A stretch of DNA of 64,000 nucleotides from Pelagerythrobacter marinus (GTDB taxonomy: Bacteria > Pseudomonadota > Alphaproteobacteria > Sphingomonadales > Sphingomonadaceae): positions 268,888 through 332,887 of the forward strand of contig NZ_WTYO01000004.1 of NCBI RefSeq assembly GCF_009827515.1. The letters run 5' to 3'. How positions within the stretch are numbered: the first letter of the stretch is position 1; each line of letters opens with the position of its first letter. Both the position numbers and the translations under genes were made by a program. The notes under the pieces were generated by a model that was given only the letters and a program-made list of their open reading frames with translations, searched no databases and had not been told where the DNA came from. Below are positions 63,574 to 64,000 of this stretch, piece by piece.

Positions 63574-63769
63574 GTGAGGGCCAGTCCAGGCTGGCTACAG
63601 CGACGGGGGCAAAGCGTGTACGCGTCACGTCTGGCCGCTTCGTCCATACGGCCGGTGCCTCGGGGGGCTAGTGACCGCTCGATAAAGCACCCCTGTGCCG
63701 GGATGCGAGGACATGGGAACCCGGGTTCGCTCTTCGCGGTGGCCCTCAACGCCGCGAACGACACGAACC

Positions 63770-63801
63770 CTGGTTCCAACGGACGCTGGTTCCAACGGAC
63801 G
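63770..63801. repeat. 16-base perfect tandem repeat, two copies
   Basis: CTGGTTCCAACGGACG occurs twice head to tail with no mismatch, within the unassigned end region. Confidence 0.85.
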
Positions 63802-63903
63802 GGGCAAGCGCGAGCCCTGGCCCTGTCCGCGCCTCGCACCCCTCGAAGGGCCGAGCGGGAGGTTGAAGGCAACCCCTCCCGCCACTCGCAAGGATGTTGC
63901 CAA

Positions 63904-63947
63904 GGCAACCCTGTGACGCCCAGGTGGCAATCCTGTGATGCCCAGGC
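63904..63947. repeat. 22-base tandem repeat, two copies
   Basis: Two 22-base units starting GGCAA and ending CCCAGG plus one base, at 63904-63925 and 63926-63947. The differences between them are all C/T transitions. A third unit would begin with GGC at 63948 but does not continue. Confidence 0.8.
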
Positions 63948-64000
63948 GGCACCGGCCGGTTCCGTCCGCTTGCCTTTCCTCCCGGCGTAACCGTCCGCAC

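Larger units (their letters stand above)
63502..64000. other. Non-coding or unassigned region after gmk
   Basis: 499 bases with no frame that resembles a known protein; the open frames here have random composition. It contains a promoter-like element with palindrome, two sets of tandem repeats, a 12-base palindrome GAACCCGGGTTC at 63717, GTTGCCAAGGCAAC at 63896, and a GGGAGGTTG/CAACCCCTCCC hairpin around 63858-63880. It may be a structured RNA or long leader for a gene to the right of the window. Confidence 0.5.

Noticed and set aside
63690..63800. A tmRNA or tRNA in the region after gmk
   Set aside because: A short frame reads Ala-Asn-Asp-Thr and resembles a tag peptide start, but there is no acceptor stem, T-loop or CCA. 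The GGTTCG words do not sit in a cloverleaf.

Overview
The window is a high-GC alphaproteobacterial chromosome segment, most likely from order Sphingomonadales and close to Erythrobacteraceae. The indicators are the gene content (tilS beside a cpoB-like gene, a GAF-type ptsP, YdcH/DUF465 and DUF1465 genes, a ClpXP adaptor of the alphaproteobacterial SspB type, large carbohydrate TonB receptors), the codon bias, and tight ATGA/GTGA gene overlaps. There is no rRNA, recognisable tRNA, insertion sequence, phage gene or CRISPR array. Taxonomy is inferred from family content, not from a marker gene.

Layout. 0-8.8 kb: cell-envelope and housekeeping genes (partial L,D-transpeptidase, tilS with an apparent ATT start, cpoB-like, RodZ-like HTH protein, ptsP, two tiny DUF465 proteins, DUF1465, glpK). 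8.9-25.9 kb: scattered metabolism and transport genes (MBL hydrolase plus DUF4230, BCCT transporter, nadA, DUF2254, DMT and MFS and MATE transporters, Old Yellow Enzyme, lipB plus a coupled lipoprotein, phospholipid-type methyltransferase, arsC, a siderophore-type TonB receptor with an iron-box-like repeat, and an orphan 2Fe-2S subunit). 26.0-34.1 kb: a compact chemotaxis operon, cheA-cheW-cheY-cheB-cheR, running into a GGDEF-EAL protein and a receptor with almost no periplasmic domain.

34.2-56.2 kb: a carbohydrate-utilisation region. It holds an ABC importer (ATPase, binding lipoprotein, two permeases), a LacI regulator, an esterase, a GH1 beta-glucosidase, a PF10091 (GH144-type) glucanase, a very large TonB receptor, a GH3 beta-glucosidase, a GH97 alpha-glucosidase and a FucP-type sugar MFS transporter. 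Three LacI-type palindromes lie before lacI, between the TonB receptor and GH3, and between GH97 and the MFS gene, so these units probably form one local regulon. The likely flow is outer-membrane uptake by the TonB receptor, periplasmic trimming by PF10091/GH3/GH97, inner-membrane uptake by ABC or MFS, and cytoplasmic hydrolysis by GH1. An EEP-fold lipoprotein, an alpha/beta hydrolase and an Rrf2/methyltransferase pair with its own operator-like repeat sit inside this region.

56.3-64 kb: a Crp/Fnr regulator; a minus-strand set pairing a heme-dependent guanidino N-hydroxylase homologue (YqcI/YcgG, GntA-like) with a DUF1989 protein and a small uncharacterised protein, the most promising candidate for an undescribed pathway; a 56-residue protein that is little more than a PEP-CTERM sorting signal; the histidine cluster hisBHAF; sspB; a small uncharacterised protein; and gmk. 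The last 500 bases have no convincing gene but contain a promoter with an embedded palindrome, tandem repeats and several potential RNA hairpins.
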